From assembly GCF_905475395.1 (NCBI RefSeq), contig NC_058338.1, forward strand, positions 77,139,435 through 77,203,434: a stretch of DNA of 64,000 nt. Direction: 5' to 3'. This DNA is from Chrysoperla carnea. Lineage: Eukaryota; Arthropoda; Insecta; Neuroptera; Chrysopidae. The position numbers and the translations under genes were made by a program. Numbering within the stretch: the stretch's first letter is position 1; every line of letters begins with the position of its first letter. Shown piece by piece: positions 33,971 to 47,400 of the stretch. Below the pieces are notes generated by a model that worked only from the letters and a program-made list of their open reading frames with translations, had not been told where the DNA came from and made no database searches.

Positions 33971-35414
33971 TCTGTCATCGCTCAGTCGCAAATTCGCTCT
34001 GTTTTTTGTGCCTGTGGGTTATAAAGAGAAATTAGCTCCGAAACTCATCGTTCAATCACAAAATTTACAAAATATTTGTGCTTCGGGATAATAGTATCAA
34101 ACAACATAAAAATTCAGCTTATTTAGCGACACACAAAAATTTTGTTGTTTTTCTCGATTTTTTTGAAGGGATTTTTTTTATCAGAAAAGTCTCTTTCCCC
34201 CAATTTGGATAAAAATCATTTTTATGAGAAGGTAATTTTTATTCGGAAAAATACAAAAAAGAGTCCATTTAACGATTGGGCGAGTATAATTTCTGAAATA
34301 TTTCTTAAAATCGTACACGAAAGATATCGTTATCATTGAATTTCAAAAAAAAGCTTTTCGTACTCTTACAAATAAACAAAAGATACAATGTAAGTCAAAG
34401 AAACAATCTAAAAATTAAACTCGAAAAATGTTGAAAAGTTCAAATTTGATAAAGCGCAAAAAAAAATTTTGGGCGGTTTTGAAAATTATACGATAGTGTA
34501 AATTATATTGTTGAAATTAAACAAATAATCAATAATAAAACATATTTTTTAATTAGTTTAAATTTATTTTAATAACATATTCTATCTAAAAAAAATTTTT
34601 TAACATTGATCTGATTGTCAGTCATTTATTTTAAAATCATAAGTGGCAGCACTTATCAGTTTCATTTACAGAATTTTAATAAATAACAAGTGATGCACTC
34701 TATTATCTGCTTTTATAAGTACTCAATTTAAAATTTAGTTTCACATAATCAATTATACAAATGTTTATTGAAATCAATTTATTTATACGATTATAATGTG
34801 AAACTACCCTACATATTAGAAAAGTACGTCATATTTCATAATTCAAATCAAATTAAATCCGAAATAAATAGATTTTTAATTTAGTAAAGATCTGCGTAGG
34901 CATATTAGAATGATGCCTGTGAACTGATCTTTATATTTCATTGGTGGAATAACGTGACATTTTTAATACATTATTATTTTGTTGTGTATTGTGGTCAGTG
35001 TGAAAAATTTCAAACAAACTTTCAAGCACAAATTTTCATTGACCAATTAATATATTTAAATGAGCATAAATGCCGACTAATATATTATCAATGTTCTGGT
35101 AAGTTGTTTTTCACAATACGCCCTATATCAAATTACGTGTTTTGTACACAATTTGACAATGGATGTCACCATACATTGACATTTCACGCAGAACTGTCAA
35201 ATAAACAAAAATCGTTTATTTTTAAAGTGAACAAAAGTCATTAGTAAATTCATTGGCACCCCAATTCATTAAATTTAGCATATCTTACGAAAATGTAACA
35301 AAAAAATTGAAATTAATTGTATTTTAAGTCATATTCATTGTTAATTGTGTATCTAAATTCTATAACTGAAGGGTAAGTTTGATTTTATTTTATTTTTAAT
35401 ATAACTAGGCCGTT
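33971..35414. other. Intergenic region upstream of RabGAP1; no gene seen
   Basis: No exon is supported in the first kilobase. The last part is expected to hold the RabGAP1 promoter and 5' UTR. AAGGGTAAGTTTG at about 35370-35380 looks like a splice donor and AACTAG at 35403-35408 like an acceptor, but they would enclose only 36 nt. I therefore do not call a 5' UTR intron with confidence. The 96-codon frame at 34954-35244 has no recognisable features. Confidence 0.4.
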
Positions 35415-38400
35415 ATGGAGGATAGCTTAAGTGTAAAATCCAATGATTCAACAGCTACCAGTGACGATTTCGATTTTGTTTCTGACAAACCAGGTCCTAG
35501 CAAAACACCAACATTAGATATAAAGGACGGTAATTTGTGTGATCTGCAAAAAGTTTTGGACGAGGTGTTAAACGAACCAAGTTGTAGAATGGAGGACCCG
35601 TTACATAATGTTATTAATGGTGGCACAACAGACAAGGATAATCAAAATATTTATACGAATGATGACAACAAAGATGCTGCAACAAAAAGTAGTTCAGGAT
35701 CTCCGACTATTGAAAAACATGACGAAATGAAACCAGAATACAGTGAGGAGAGCGAAGAAGAAGGTAAAGGTATATTGTATCTGCACAATTTTTAGTTTTA
35801 TTTTTAGATTTAAACACTTTAAATAGCGTAATTATTATTTTTCACCCTGTATTTCACACCTATTTAGTTTTGCTTTAATTAATCGGTAGGTAACAATGTT
35901 TCTCCGCATCTACCAATTTCTCCTCGAAAAAAATGTGGAGATGCTCCATATATTAGTGTAGAATAGTTAAATTTGATATCTGGCAAATTTGAAGATTTAA
36001 ATACCTTGCTAAACATAAGCTAATTCAGCAAAAAAAATTTCAGATGTAACTATTTTTTGTAATAATTTATGGCTTTGATTCATTTTTCACTACTTTGATC
36101 AAAAACTGGCCCACAGACATTTTTGCCGCTACATTTACCTAAAAAAAAGTATTTGTGGTATGTAATAAGTTGTACAGGACGTAACTGAACGAAATATGTT
36201 TTCCAATTTTCTGTTACTAACAGAAAGTTTCGTTTGTGAGTATAAGTGGGGTGTATGAATACAAATAATAAACTCTTCTGCAGACGGATATTGGTAACAA
36301 TATCATTGTAAAATATCTTCTTCTGCCTATCCGAATATACCCAAAAAAAATTTCTACAAGAAAGTTTCATATTTACCGATATTTTGGATTTGCACACTTC
36401 GTATGCAAGAAAAACATTATAAAGATTCAAATGTCAAATAAAATGTATTAATTCAGCTTCCGAACTATTTAAAAATAATCAAGAAACATTTAAAACATTT
36501 TAATATAACCTGACCGTGTCAAATCCAAAATTAAACAAAACTTCTATAAACATTTCGGAAATGATTTTGATTATATTAATATTTTGATAAGGAAATTAAC
36601 AAAAGTATTATAATTTTGATAAGGAAATTAACAAAAGTTAAATGTTACAGCACACACCATAATTTAGTTTCAAAAGTCGTTTCCAGAATTTAGATATATA
36701 CGCAATAACTCGAAATTAAGATTCTTAGTGTGAACTAGGCATTATATTATATTTAGCCTTAATTTACAAAAATTTTATGTCATTGGCATTATATGTTAAA
36801 ATTAAAAATTTGTAAAAAATACTTAAATTTGTGCACTAAATTAACCGTGAAAATTGTTTAATTAAATTTATTTAAACCTAAAATTTTCAACAAAAATATT
36901 TAATATTTCTTACAAAAGAATCAAATGCGAGTGAAAGTGGAAAATTTACGAAATCAACCACCTCTCCTCCCATAAATGTGATTTTTCCTTGTAGTTTCCT
37001 CCAAAGTGAACCAGTTTTCTTATAACATATACCTTTCAAACAACAACAAAAATCAAAATTGGTTCATCCATTTAGGAGCTACGATGCAAATTATAACATC
37101 CTTCTTTTTAAGTCTCGGGTTAATAAAAATCTCAATTTTTCGATTTAAATAAAATAATCAGTACCATAATTTAAAAATATTAAGGTTCCTTTAGAAGCCG
37201 TCATAGATCATTTCGTCAATGGAGGCGATTCTAAACAAGTAGTATAATTTTATTGATCATTTGTAAATGTATCTGACCCTTGTTGCATGGGTTTGTATCT
37301 TTTCCTCACAATCTAGAGTTCTCTTTTTGAATCATTTCTTGAATGCTCATTAAGATCACACTTTCAAGAATAATACCCCTTCCTCCATTCGCTTTTCACT
37401 CAAGTTAAATAAATAAAAAGATTAAAATTAAAAATAGTTACCTTGTATCCATTGGAGGAATCCGATAAGCGCATTATCATACGAAAGAATTACTTCCTAA
37501 AAACAACTGATAATTCTAGAAATACACTCAAATCAAAACATTATGTATCCAATACTGTGCAATGGAATATCGATTGAGTAATATTATTATTTTGTGATAA
37601 AAATTCAATATTTTTCGGATAATTATAATAAAAATAAATTCCCAAATGTTGATTTTGCTGAAGTTATTTAGTAAAAACGAAATAAAATTTAAAAAAATCA
37701 AATAACCCGACTGCTTTAAATAAAAAGTAAAAGAAAAGAACAAGTCCAGTAGCTTACATAGCGACTTTAACGCCGGGGCCCATCATTGGAAAGAATTGAG
37801 CCGATCTAGATTTTAATAGGTCCCGAGTGTTCAAGTCGCTATGTAAGCTACTGGACTTTTTCTTTTCAGTTTTTATTTAAAGCAATCGGGTTTTTTGATT
37901 TTATTTTGTTTAGTTAGGATTTTCAAATACCTATTCAATAATATTCCACTTAACATAGTGCGTCAATTTCAATTTTCAGCCTATGTATGTATCTTTGGTC
38001 TTTTATGGAGCTCTAGAGCCAAAAAAGGAAAATATTTTGCACATATTTTGGCTTATTTATTTCGAGGAAAGCTTGTTGAAAAGTAGCGGCATCAATTGTT
38101 TAAAACATGATGATTGCATGACTAAATAATTTTCAGAAAATTTAACATATTAGAAAAGAAGGCCATATCGCTCTTTTGGGGTCGATTAAGATTTTCACAT
38201 GTTTTTCCCAAAGTTTCAAAAAAAAAAATCAGCCCTGAAATCAAAACACAAACTCGTGTCGAAAAAACAAAACTGCAACTTTTTACAAACTTTTTGAAGG
38301 ATGGCAATGTAATGGCCATTAGTGATTAAGTTTTGTTTTTCAACAAAAACTCAACTGTTCGTCTAGTGGAAAACCAGCTTAAAAATTGCATGAAATTCTT

Positions 38401-41400
38401 TCTGTCTATTAGACGAAAAAGAATTTGAAAGTAACTAATAGAAGTAAACATCCAGAACCTCTGGTAGAATAAAATCTTTCAAGCATATATTTAGCACCAT
38501 CCAATAAATAAAAATGTACAGGAGCATTTTTATTTATTGGACGAAAAGAGGAAACATGTAAAAAGATAGAGTATCAACTTGAAAATGGGCTGCGCTCCGG
38601 TTTTATAAAAACTCTCAACACAAAATTTAATGATTATTTTCCAAAATTAGTAACTCAACTTTTTCCATAATGTGTACTGCTTATTCGTGGGTTTGTTAAA
38701 CATGTAGTATACTCTATATTTACAATATTTGTACCAACAAAAACGGCGCTTATCAAATCAAACAGCACGTGTATGTTATGCTCATTTATCAAATAATGTT
38801 TGTCATGCCTCCAAACAAATAAAAATTTAATGTATTAAAAGTTTTGCTTTGAGAAAGTATTTGAGTCAAATTTCAGTAGTTCTTCAATAATCACAATGAC
38901 CAGACGTAAGTGTGATTTTCTTCTCTGTTGCATTTAATTAATTTTTTTAAATTGTTTAATTAAATAATATCTTCATTTCATTATCTCGACTAAATAGTTA
39001 TAACAGTATTTTTCTTACGTTAATGTTTACTCACCGTATTTAATTTACGTCAGTGATGTGCAATTATTATTGTTTAATAATGTGTCGGTTGTTTGCGTTG
39101 TTAGAGAAAATTTGTATACCATGTAAATATGAAATGTACATAGTATATTTAGTTTAGTCCCAAGTTTGTAACGATTAAAAATGTTAATGCTACGAAAAAA
39201 AATTTGGTATAGGTGCTCATTTAATCACCTAATTAGTCCATTTCCGGTTGTCTGTACGTTTGTCCGCCTGTCTGTCAACACGATAACTCCAAAACGAAAA
39301 GAGATATCAAAAGTCAAAAGTAAGGTCGAGTTCGTAAATGAGCAATATAGGTCAATTGGGTCTTGGGTCCGTAGGAACCATCTTGTAAACCGTTAGAAAT
39401 AGAACAAAAGGTCAAAAGTAAAAAATGTTCCTTATAAAGAAATAAACAACTTTTGTTCAAAACATTTTTTTGTAAACATCACTGTTTACCCACGAGGGCG
39501 CTAATAATGTGAAAATTTGTAATTTGTATTAATTTGGGAGTATCAGTTATGTGTGTGTGTTTATTTAAAAGCGGATATCTTTTTATATTTACGTGACGTC
39601 AAAAAACAAACGATTGCGTCATCAACACTGTCTATACATGGTATTCCAACAATTAACTCAGTCAATTGTTTGTTTTCATTTGTTTAATTTTATTTTTATT
39701 GTTAGAGAAATATTGTTTTTGTGTACTAAACTTTAAATATGATATAATATCAAGAATCTTTTCAATTAAAAAAATAATATTTATGTTAATGAAACAAATA
39801 GCGTGCACCACTTAGACAAATACATGTCAAATTAATTTTAATTATCAGATAATCGTACCTCTTGTCTAATTTAACAAACTTCAACTTTTGAATTCAAGTT
39901 TGTCATTAAATTGAATGACATATATATCTGATCATAAAACAGCTGATCGAGTAGTTGAGACGCTTATGGGGATTCAAAGTAATTCTTGATTTTTACCCAA
40001 AGTTATTCATATTTATATATATGTACTAGCTTGCTACCCGCCGCGTTGATTGGGCTTTAAACTAAAGACCATCGCGTTATAGCTTCCATCTCTCTTGCTC
40101 TAACTTATCCCCTTCCATAACACTCGAGTAGAGATAGGGGTAGGGATTGTCTTACACTGGTAAAATATATATACAGAATTCAATTTTTTTTAAAATTTCA
40201 TAGTCTTAATTCATTGAGTGTATCAGAACAGGTGGCCATGAATTGTATATCGTCCACAATTTTACAGAAATCTTTAATTTATTTAAAATGTCATAGACTA
40301 AATTTAATTTTTTTTAAATAATTAAATACATCTATAAATTATAGCTCATGTATTAGTCTGATGTATGAGCTATGCTATTAAACAATTCCATTCGCTTATT
40401 ATTATACAGTTTTTACGTGAAAACGAATCAAACAAACATCCTTACTTTCACATTTATAATATATAGGGATTGATAAAATCACTAATGGGACGTCAAGCAG
40501 TCACTATGGTAGCCATAAGCAGGCTTCAATCTTAAAAAAAACTAAGTTGCAAATATTTTAACATCATTGTTTTAAATTGCAGTTTAATCATGTTATCGTA
40601 GTTCTATTTTAAGCCACTGCATGCCGCACATAGAAAACTAAATTCCCAATACTCAAATATCAACATTTTTTTTTATCTTTTCAAGATTTGATTTAATTCA
40701 ATTTCAATTTTGATTTAATCGAGTATCGTATGTATTTGGCGTTATTTTTTTTCATTTTGACTCCAATCACTTTAAACCATGTTATACGGCGATTTTCATT
40801 GAAAGGGGCAAATAAGTGCTAAGATATATTTTTATCAGATTATTCGTAGTATTATTTTCACAGGCTCAATCTCCTTTAAATATAGACACTTTAAATAAAA
40901 AATATAAAGAAAATGACCAAACTAGTATACAATGCAGAATTAAGCTGTTCTGGGCAAAGAAACTCTGTTGAAACTATTTTGCTTTAAAAATCTTTGAATA
41001 CAATAGAATATTTTCGGACAAAAATTTATCTTCATTGAAAAAAAAAAAAAACTCCGTGCCATTATTTGTAATAAATGATAATTGCATGTTAATTAATGAC
41101 AACAAAAAATGGTGACATTTTCCAATTATATGGTTTTTAGTTGGAAAATGACAAAATTTCCATATAGAATGCAATTTGATCTGAAACCGGTACTGCTACT
41201 TTAGAAAAGTAGTTTATTACGACATCAAATTAGTGAGATTGTAAAAGACGGTAATAAAATTTATTTTTACTAATACAATATTGCAATTAGTTTCATCTAC
41301 GTAACCGATTTGTTTCCAAATTCAGTTGCACGTGTATTGTAAGCGTGTTACCGAGGCCAGCTTTCACAATGTATGTCGTAATTTTCTGATAAGTTTATTT

Positions 41401-44400
41401 GCACCTGTATATGTGTAGTACAGTTCTACGGTTTATGGCTAATTTACTTTCCATGCAATATTAAGCGATAACAACTTAAAACACATTTCTTTATAATATT
41501 AAAATATAAAAGACGTGTGTTTAAAGATATTCTAAAAAAACTTGAATGATTTTGCCATTTTTAATCGCAATGTGATCACCCTCACTGGAATTCACTAAAA
41601 TTTATACAAACGCAAAAATTCGAAACACTGCCTATTATTTCTCAAACAGTATAAGCCAAAGATAACAAATCAATGGTGCACGGAACAGTATCTTGGGACG
41701 ACATTGAAAACAAAGTTCACTGTGAAGTATTACGAATGAACGCAAGTGATCTTACGAACGCGCGCACGTTTGTTATTGAATTTTTATTGTGGACTACAAT
41801 TAGCATTTTGAAACAAATCTATGGGTCAAAACCGCGAACCAGACAAAAGGAGTTAATTGCCAGTGTAATAAAAGGCAGAAATATACAGTCGACGTCTATG
41901 ATCAAATATCATCAAAAATACTCCTCGACCTAGAAACACATGTATCTGACTCCTTCTATATCGCTTGGTCTTGATAAAAGCACTGACGTCACTAAACTTG
42001 CACATTTAGCAGTTTTTGCTCGATATTACTAAAAAATTGACATTTGAACTTCGCTCTTGCTCTATCTAGACGAAAACACTGATGTAACTAGAATTGCGCG
42101 TTAGCTGTTTTTGCTCGATATTGCGTAGAAAACGTTATTAAGAGAGAATTAATTGCGAATCACGAAAATCTCAATGATCATTTTAGGCCCGTGCCTAAAA
42201 AGCTTTGTAATTACTTCACTTTTGTTGAACAAAGTCGCATCTCTTTTCGTGCATTTCGTTAATGACAATATGACCACAGAGGAGAGAACGAATACTTTCT
42301 GTTTTAATCATAAACTTCAAAAATGAATTTGAATTTTAGTTATGAGAGGATTTAAAAGTGAAGTAAATAAAAATTCTCTGTGATGTGAATTTGGAAATCA
42401 TTTGTCATTGAATTTTCACAAAAAATATAAAAGTTCATCATTCGGACCATATATAATAAAAATTTTCTCTTCGGTAAAAAGTGATATCAATTTCTGAATT
42501 CGAGATTATAGAGAAAGTGTTCAAATTTCAATGTCTTTCGTCCATATCCAGAAAGCTATGATCGACTTGATGTTCGTTTCGTGTGTAATACCCATACCTA
42601 CGCTCCTTTCCCAAACATATAGTCCTGCTTACAATAATTGATTTTAAAGTGTAAAAGATATGTACAAAGTTGGGTCGCTCAATCATATTTTTCAACCTTT
42701 CAAGGTTGTTATGAAATTTCTACATAAGCCGCTCAACTATGTAATGGTCATAATTAAATAAAGCATGCAAAATTTTACTTATGTAAACGTATTTGACATG
42801 TGGTTATTTTACAACTTACTGATAAGTTCTTTTATTTTCATTTTAGTTTCACTATCAAGGTTAAAAAAATCGATTAATATTTTATTGATAATTCATAAAT
42901 AATAATTTATAAACTGTCACAAACATTTTTGAAACACATCCTGTGTTTTTTTCATATTTTGTATCGAGATTAATTGTTTTTATTGAAATTTACATAAGTT
43001 TATTTGTTTATATAATACAATGCATCATTTTACCTTGCGAAAAGTATAAAATTGCTTAGAGTAGATTCAAACCCGGAATTACCTGGGAATATGATTGACC
43101 GAAAATTATTACAGAAAGTTGGAAAATCTAAGAAATATCCAAACGAATCTTTGAAACGATCTAGTAATAAAATACATTTTTATAGTTATTGAAATAAATA
43201 CCACGATACTATATTTTTATGTTTTTTTGAGCTTTAATTACCTTAAGCAATGTTTTTTGTTCAAATTACAAATAAATTTTTGGTGATTTTTCAATTTTGC
43301 CGATTAGAATTTTATCGGTTTGCTTAAAGAGAAAGATACCGAATTATTTTTAATCTCTTTTGGAATATATAGGTAAAAAAAGACCCAAAAAGAACAAAAT
43401 TTCATTTTATTTGAAGATTAGATATGTAGTTCTCGAAATACTGCCAAAAAAAAATCCCAAAATAGAGTTTCACATACGATTTCGGACGATTTATAAAAAT
43501 ATTTGACTAATTATCAAATAAACACATTTTTTGTTTACAATCCTTTAGGGTTACTCTCCTTAAGAAAAATTTCAATAATACTAACTACATAAGGTAATTT
43601 CAACCCAAAACAAGCTGTGGATAGGGTCTGATGCGGCCTTTGATACCTACGAATACCTTCCCAGCATAAAAAAAAAAAAAAACTCGATCGATTAGGGAAA
43701 TACTCGACGGAATGTTATTTTCCGATCATATTGCCGTTAGTACGCTTCGATCGACACCTCATCGAGAAGTCGAAATCATTTTTTGTTCACGCGATTTCGA
43801 TCAGGAAAAAATTTTAAAAAAACGCACCCTGTTCGAAACGGTTCGACCAATGTTATGAAAAATATTTTCGGATCATATTGCCGTGAATACGCTTCGATCG
43901 ATACCTCAACGAAGTCGATATCATTTTTATCCGCGCGATATTGATGACGAAAAAAATGACAACGAATGTTCGTACACACACACACACATACTTCTTCTCC
44001 AAGTTGATATTAATGCCTTGTCCAGACCATGAAACGTAAAGGTATGTTGAAAATTTCGATTTCGAAAATCGTACCCAACTTTCTATACTGGAAAGTTTAA
44101 AATTCAAAAATTGGGTTTATTTAATGAAAGGATGCATAGTTTCTGAGATATCGTCCAAAATCCCATACGGAAAGTACTCTGCTTGAAATATAAACCAGTG
44201 GCGTAGATGTTTAAGTGATGGTTATGCAATGATTGTAATTGCGATTAACTTTAGTTTCAGATATTGATCAAGAATGTACAATATTCAGTGGTGTCACATA
44301 TTTAGGTGCAGCACAAATAAATGCACCTAAATCTGAAACAGAAATACAACGGAATATGGCCATTTTAAATGAACAACATCAACATTCAGAACAAGGAATC

Positions 44401-47400
44401 AAAGTTTCAGTTTCAGTACCCAGTTTTTCGACTGGAATTGTCGTGTAAGTTTTTATTTATTACCTTCAAAAGACCTTTATAATATAACAGTTTTTGTTAA
44501 TTACAGTTTGTACGATGCAAATACACATTCAGTTATTGCTCGTTACGAAATTCAAAGTATACTATTTTATGCGCGTGGAGTTGCAGACACTAAAGAGGGT
44601 AGTTGTTTTGCGTTTACATGGTCACATGGCGAAACACAAGAATCAGCTATATTTCAATGTCATGTATTCCGATGTGACATTCCAGAAGCTGTGTCACAAG
44701 TATCAGGTAACATTCAATTTTTAAAAATATTTTACTTACCCAGATATAACGTTAAGAGGGTGTCCTGGTTTAGGAGCCTCAATTGTAGGCACTTTTCAAA
44801 CTAAGAAAATGAAAATCATTTATGGAGTCATTTTTTATATGATAATTATTGACATTTTTAAAAGACAAAATGCAAATTGTAAAAAATAAATAAAAATTGA
44901 AGTCAGGCCTACAAAAAAAACACGGTACCCTGGTTGACACGATTCCAGCCTTTGTAGTGACCTGAATCAAAAAAATTTTAAAAATTTTAAATTAGTAACG
45001 GTGTCGTTGTCGTCTGAATCTCGGTAAAAAAACTAACAAAAAGGGGTGTAAGGAAGATTACCACCAAATTTCAAAGAAATCGGTATAGTAGAATTTGATA
45101 TATCATGCACACCACCTCCAAAAATGTAGTTTCAACAAAAACGCATGGTAAGTTGGAGAGACAATTCCAATAATAATATTACTCACCGTACATTGGTCCT
45201 TCTTCTACTTCATATGCAATGTCTGGCAAAGTTATTTATAAGCAGTAGAAGCTCGCAGTACAGAGCGATCAATTCAAACCTCGTTACCAGAAAATCTGCT
45301 ATATCTTCGAAAATAATTCGAATTTTGAAAACCCGTTTAAAGACATATTCTTAAGGATCTTACCTTTAAAAATATGCAAAAAAGTAATCGATTTTGACAA
45401 ATTTTTAAACTAATTTAAGTTAATCATTAAATTTGTTTCTAGGATGTTTTTCAAAAGCATTCCAACGAGCCCCACGATCAATGACCAATTCCGTAGCATC
45501 AGTTACTGACATGTCAAGTTCAGCATGTACATTACCTGATATACAACAGAGGACTTTAGTCTGTGTTTTTGAATTATCTTTAGAAATTAAAGAAGACGAT
45601 GGCCGAGTAAGTTTCTTTAGAAATTGAAGACAATTTTTTTTAAAATTTTAATTAAATTGTAACTTTTAGGGTGGATTTTCTTCGGTATACAAAGATAGAT
45701 CTGGTTTTAAACTACGTTCGAAATTAGTCAAACAAATCTGGATCAGCATGAAACAAGTGACAGATCAAGCTGTTTCAGATGGACCACACCTTCATATAGA
45801 ACGATGTTTTGGTATTCTAGTAGCACCTGGGCGACATGTTAAACATTCTGACATGCAGTTATTAGAAATGGTAAATTTCAATTGCTTCTATCATACATTT
45901 AGAACCTCGAAAGCAGGCAATTTGTCTGTATAATAAATTTATAAATTGTAAAACAATTAATTTTATAATAGAGAGCTATTTATCCATATTCTTTCGATGA
46001 AGTATTGCTAGTGATTTAAAAATTGCTTCGCAAATTGAATTTTGGGTAGATTTATTTTCGGAATTTAAAATTATACCTCCGATTTTTATGAAACCAGGCC
46101 AAACTGTTCGTATGAGGGTGTAGAAAAAAGTCAGTTTGGTCAGAAAGTGTGATCTTTAAAGGAGAACTTTTGATCAGAATGATCCAAAGAACATTTTAGG
46201 GTGCGTTAGAAAAAGTTTCACAGAAAACCATTTTCCTATCTAATCTTGCGGAATCTTTTACGCGTTTAAATGTACTGGAACGCGCTTGAAAGTTCGTAAT
46301 AGCCAACTGCTGAAAATTAATGAAAAAAACTATTGGATCTCATTTTTTGTCCTTTGGCATATTTCCTAAGCCTCGCCGTTTCCAAAAAATTCGTTATTTT
46401 TACGGAAACGTTATTTTTGTTATATGATTTTTGCACCTTACCTCGCCCTTTTCTAGATGTCGATAGTTTGATTTTATATTTTTACACAAAGATTAATACC
46501 CCAATAGTTCCTAACTAAGCCGGCCATAACTGCATACCTACCCCTTCCTTTCCTTTTCCTTATCTCTTTTTGTGGTTCTATACACTGTAAATATTGTTTA
46601 AAAAAAGAATGCGTAAATTGAATCGAATATGCATGAATGACCTATATTTTGTAAGATAACTTTTAAAGTCCAGTAAATTTTTAATATACTCAATATTAGT
46701 TACAAATAGACACATTTAAAAAAATATTGAATGCTTTCAATTAAGTTGAGGCTGTAATTATACCATAAAATTTTAACCGAATTACAGGTACCTATGGGAA
46801 CAACAACAACAAATAATACTTGTGAAAGTTATGTAATATCAGGTCATTGGGATCCATCAGACGCAGCATTTGCACCATTAAATACTGAAACACCAAAAGA
46901 AATAACACAATACATAACGATTGCTGCTGATCTTGTAATACGCGGTGTTCCAGAACCAGTACGATTTTTAGTTGAGACACCTGTTAAAGTATTTTCTCAA
47001 AACGAACGTTTTTGGTATTTCACTAAACGGCCATTAGTACAACAGTTTATATTAAATTTGAAAGAAGTATTATCACCAGATACTGGTGATATTATATACG
47101 AAGTATCCAATTTAGAAAGTACTGGTGATCTAGATCGTAACCGTTTAAGTCTAATGTTAAATATATCAAGTTTAATACGAACACCAAGTATTACGTCAAT
47201 CGACACGTTAACACCAAAAGAAGAGTATCATTCTGATGGCGATGAACCACTTTTAAGTGGAACTGGTTGGGTATCCAAAGATTGTCCTGAAGCAGTTTTG
47301 GATAGTTGGGCAGAAGTATTAAGTAGATGGGAACCAGGTGAAGCACGACCACGTGGCTTAGCTGGTTTAGTGAAGATGGGTATACCAGAAGCGTTACGTG

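Larger units (their letters stand above)
35764..44260. other. RabGAP1 intron 1 (8.5 kb), repeat-rich
   Basis: The GT donor at 35764 and the TTTAGTTTCAG acceptor ending at 44260 join the N-terminal exon to the PTB exon in phase 1. The intron contains an inverted-repeat element (37681-37908), a hairpin (38499-38541), an R1 copy (39113-39688), a retroelement-like scrap near 40025-40170, a hAT relic (41673-42290) and a tandem duplication (43722-43955). No independent intact gene was found. Confidence 0.8.

Noticed and set aside
34954-35244. A 96-codon frame upstream of RabGAP1 as a small gene
   Set aside because: It has no recognisable domain, an A+T-driven composition and no splice or start context beyond chance. 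I could not support it.
35373-35408. A 36 nt 5' UTR intron just before the RabGAP1 start codon
   Set aside because: The donor (GTAAGT) and acceptor (CTAG) look right, but 36 nt is below the usual minimum for spliceosomal introns.
730-41991. CRE octamers TGACGTCA at 730, 4516, 7555, 10449, 25223, 39594 and 41984 as regulatory sites
   Set aside because: They lie in gene-free DNA or inside repeat copies. Only the one at 9847 has promoter-like context.
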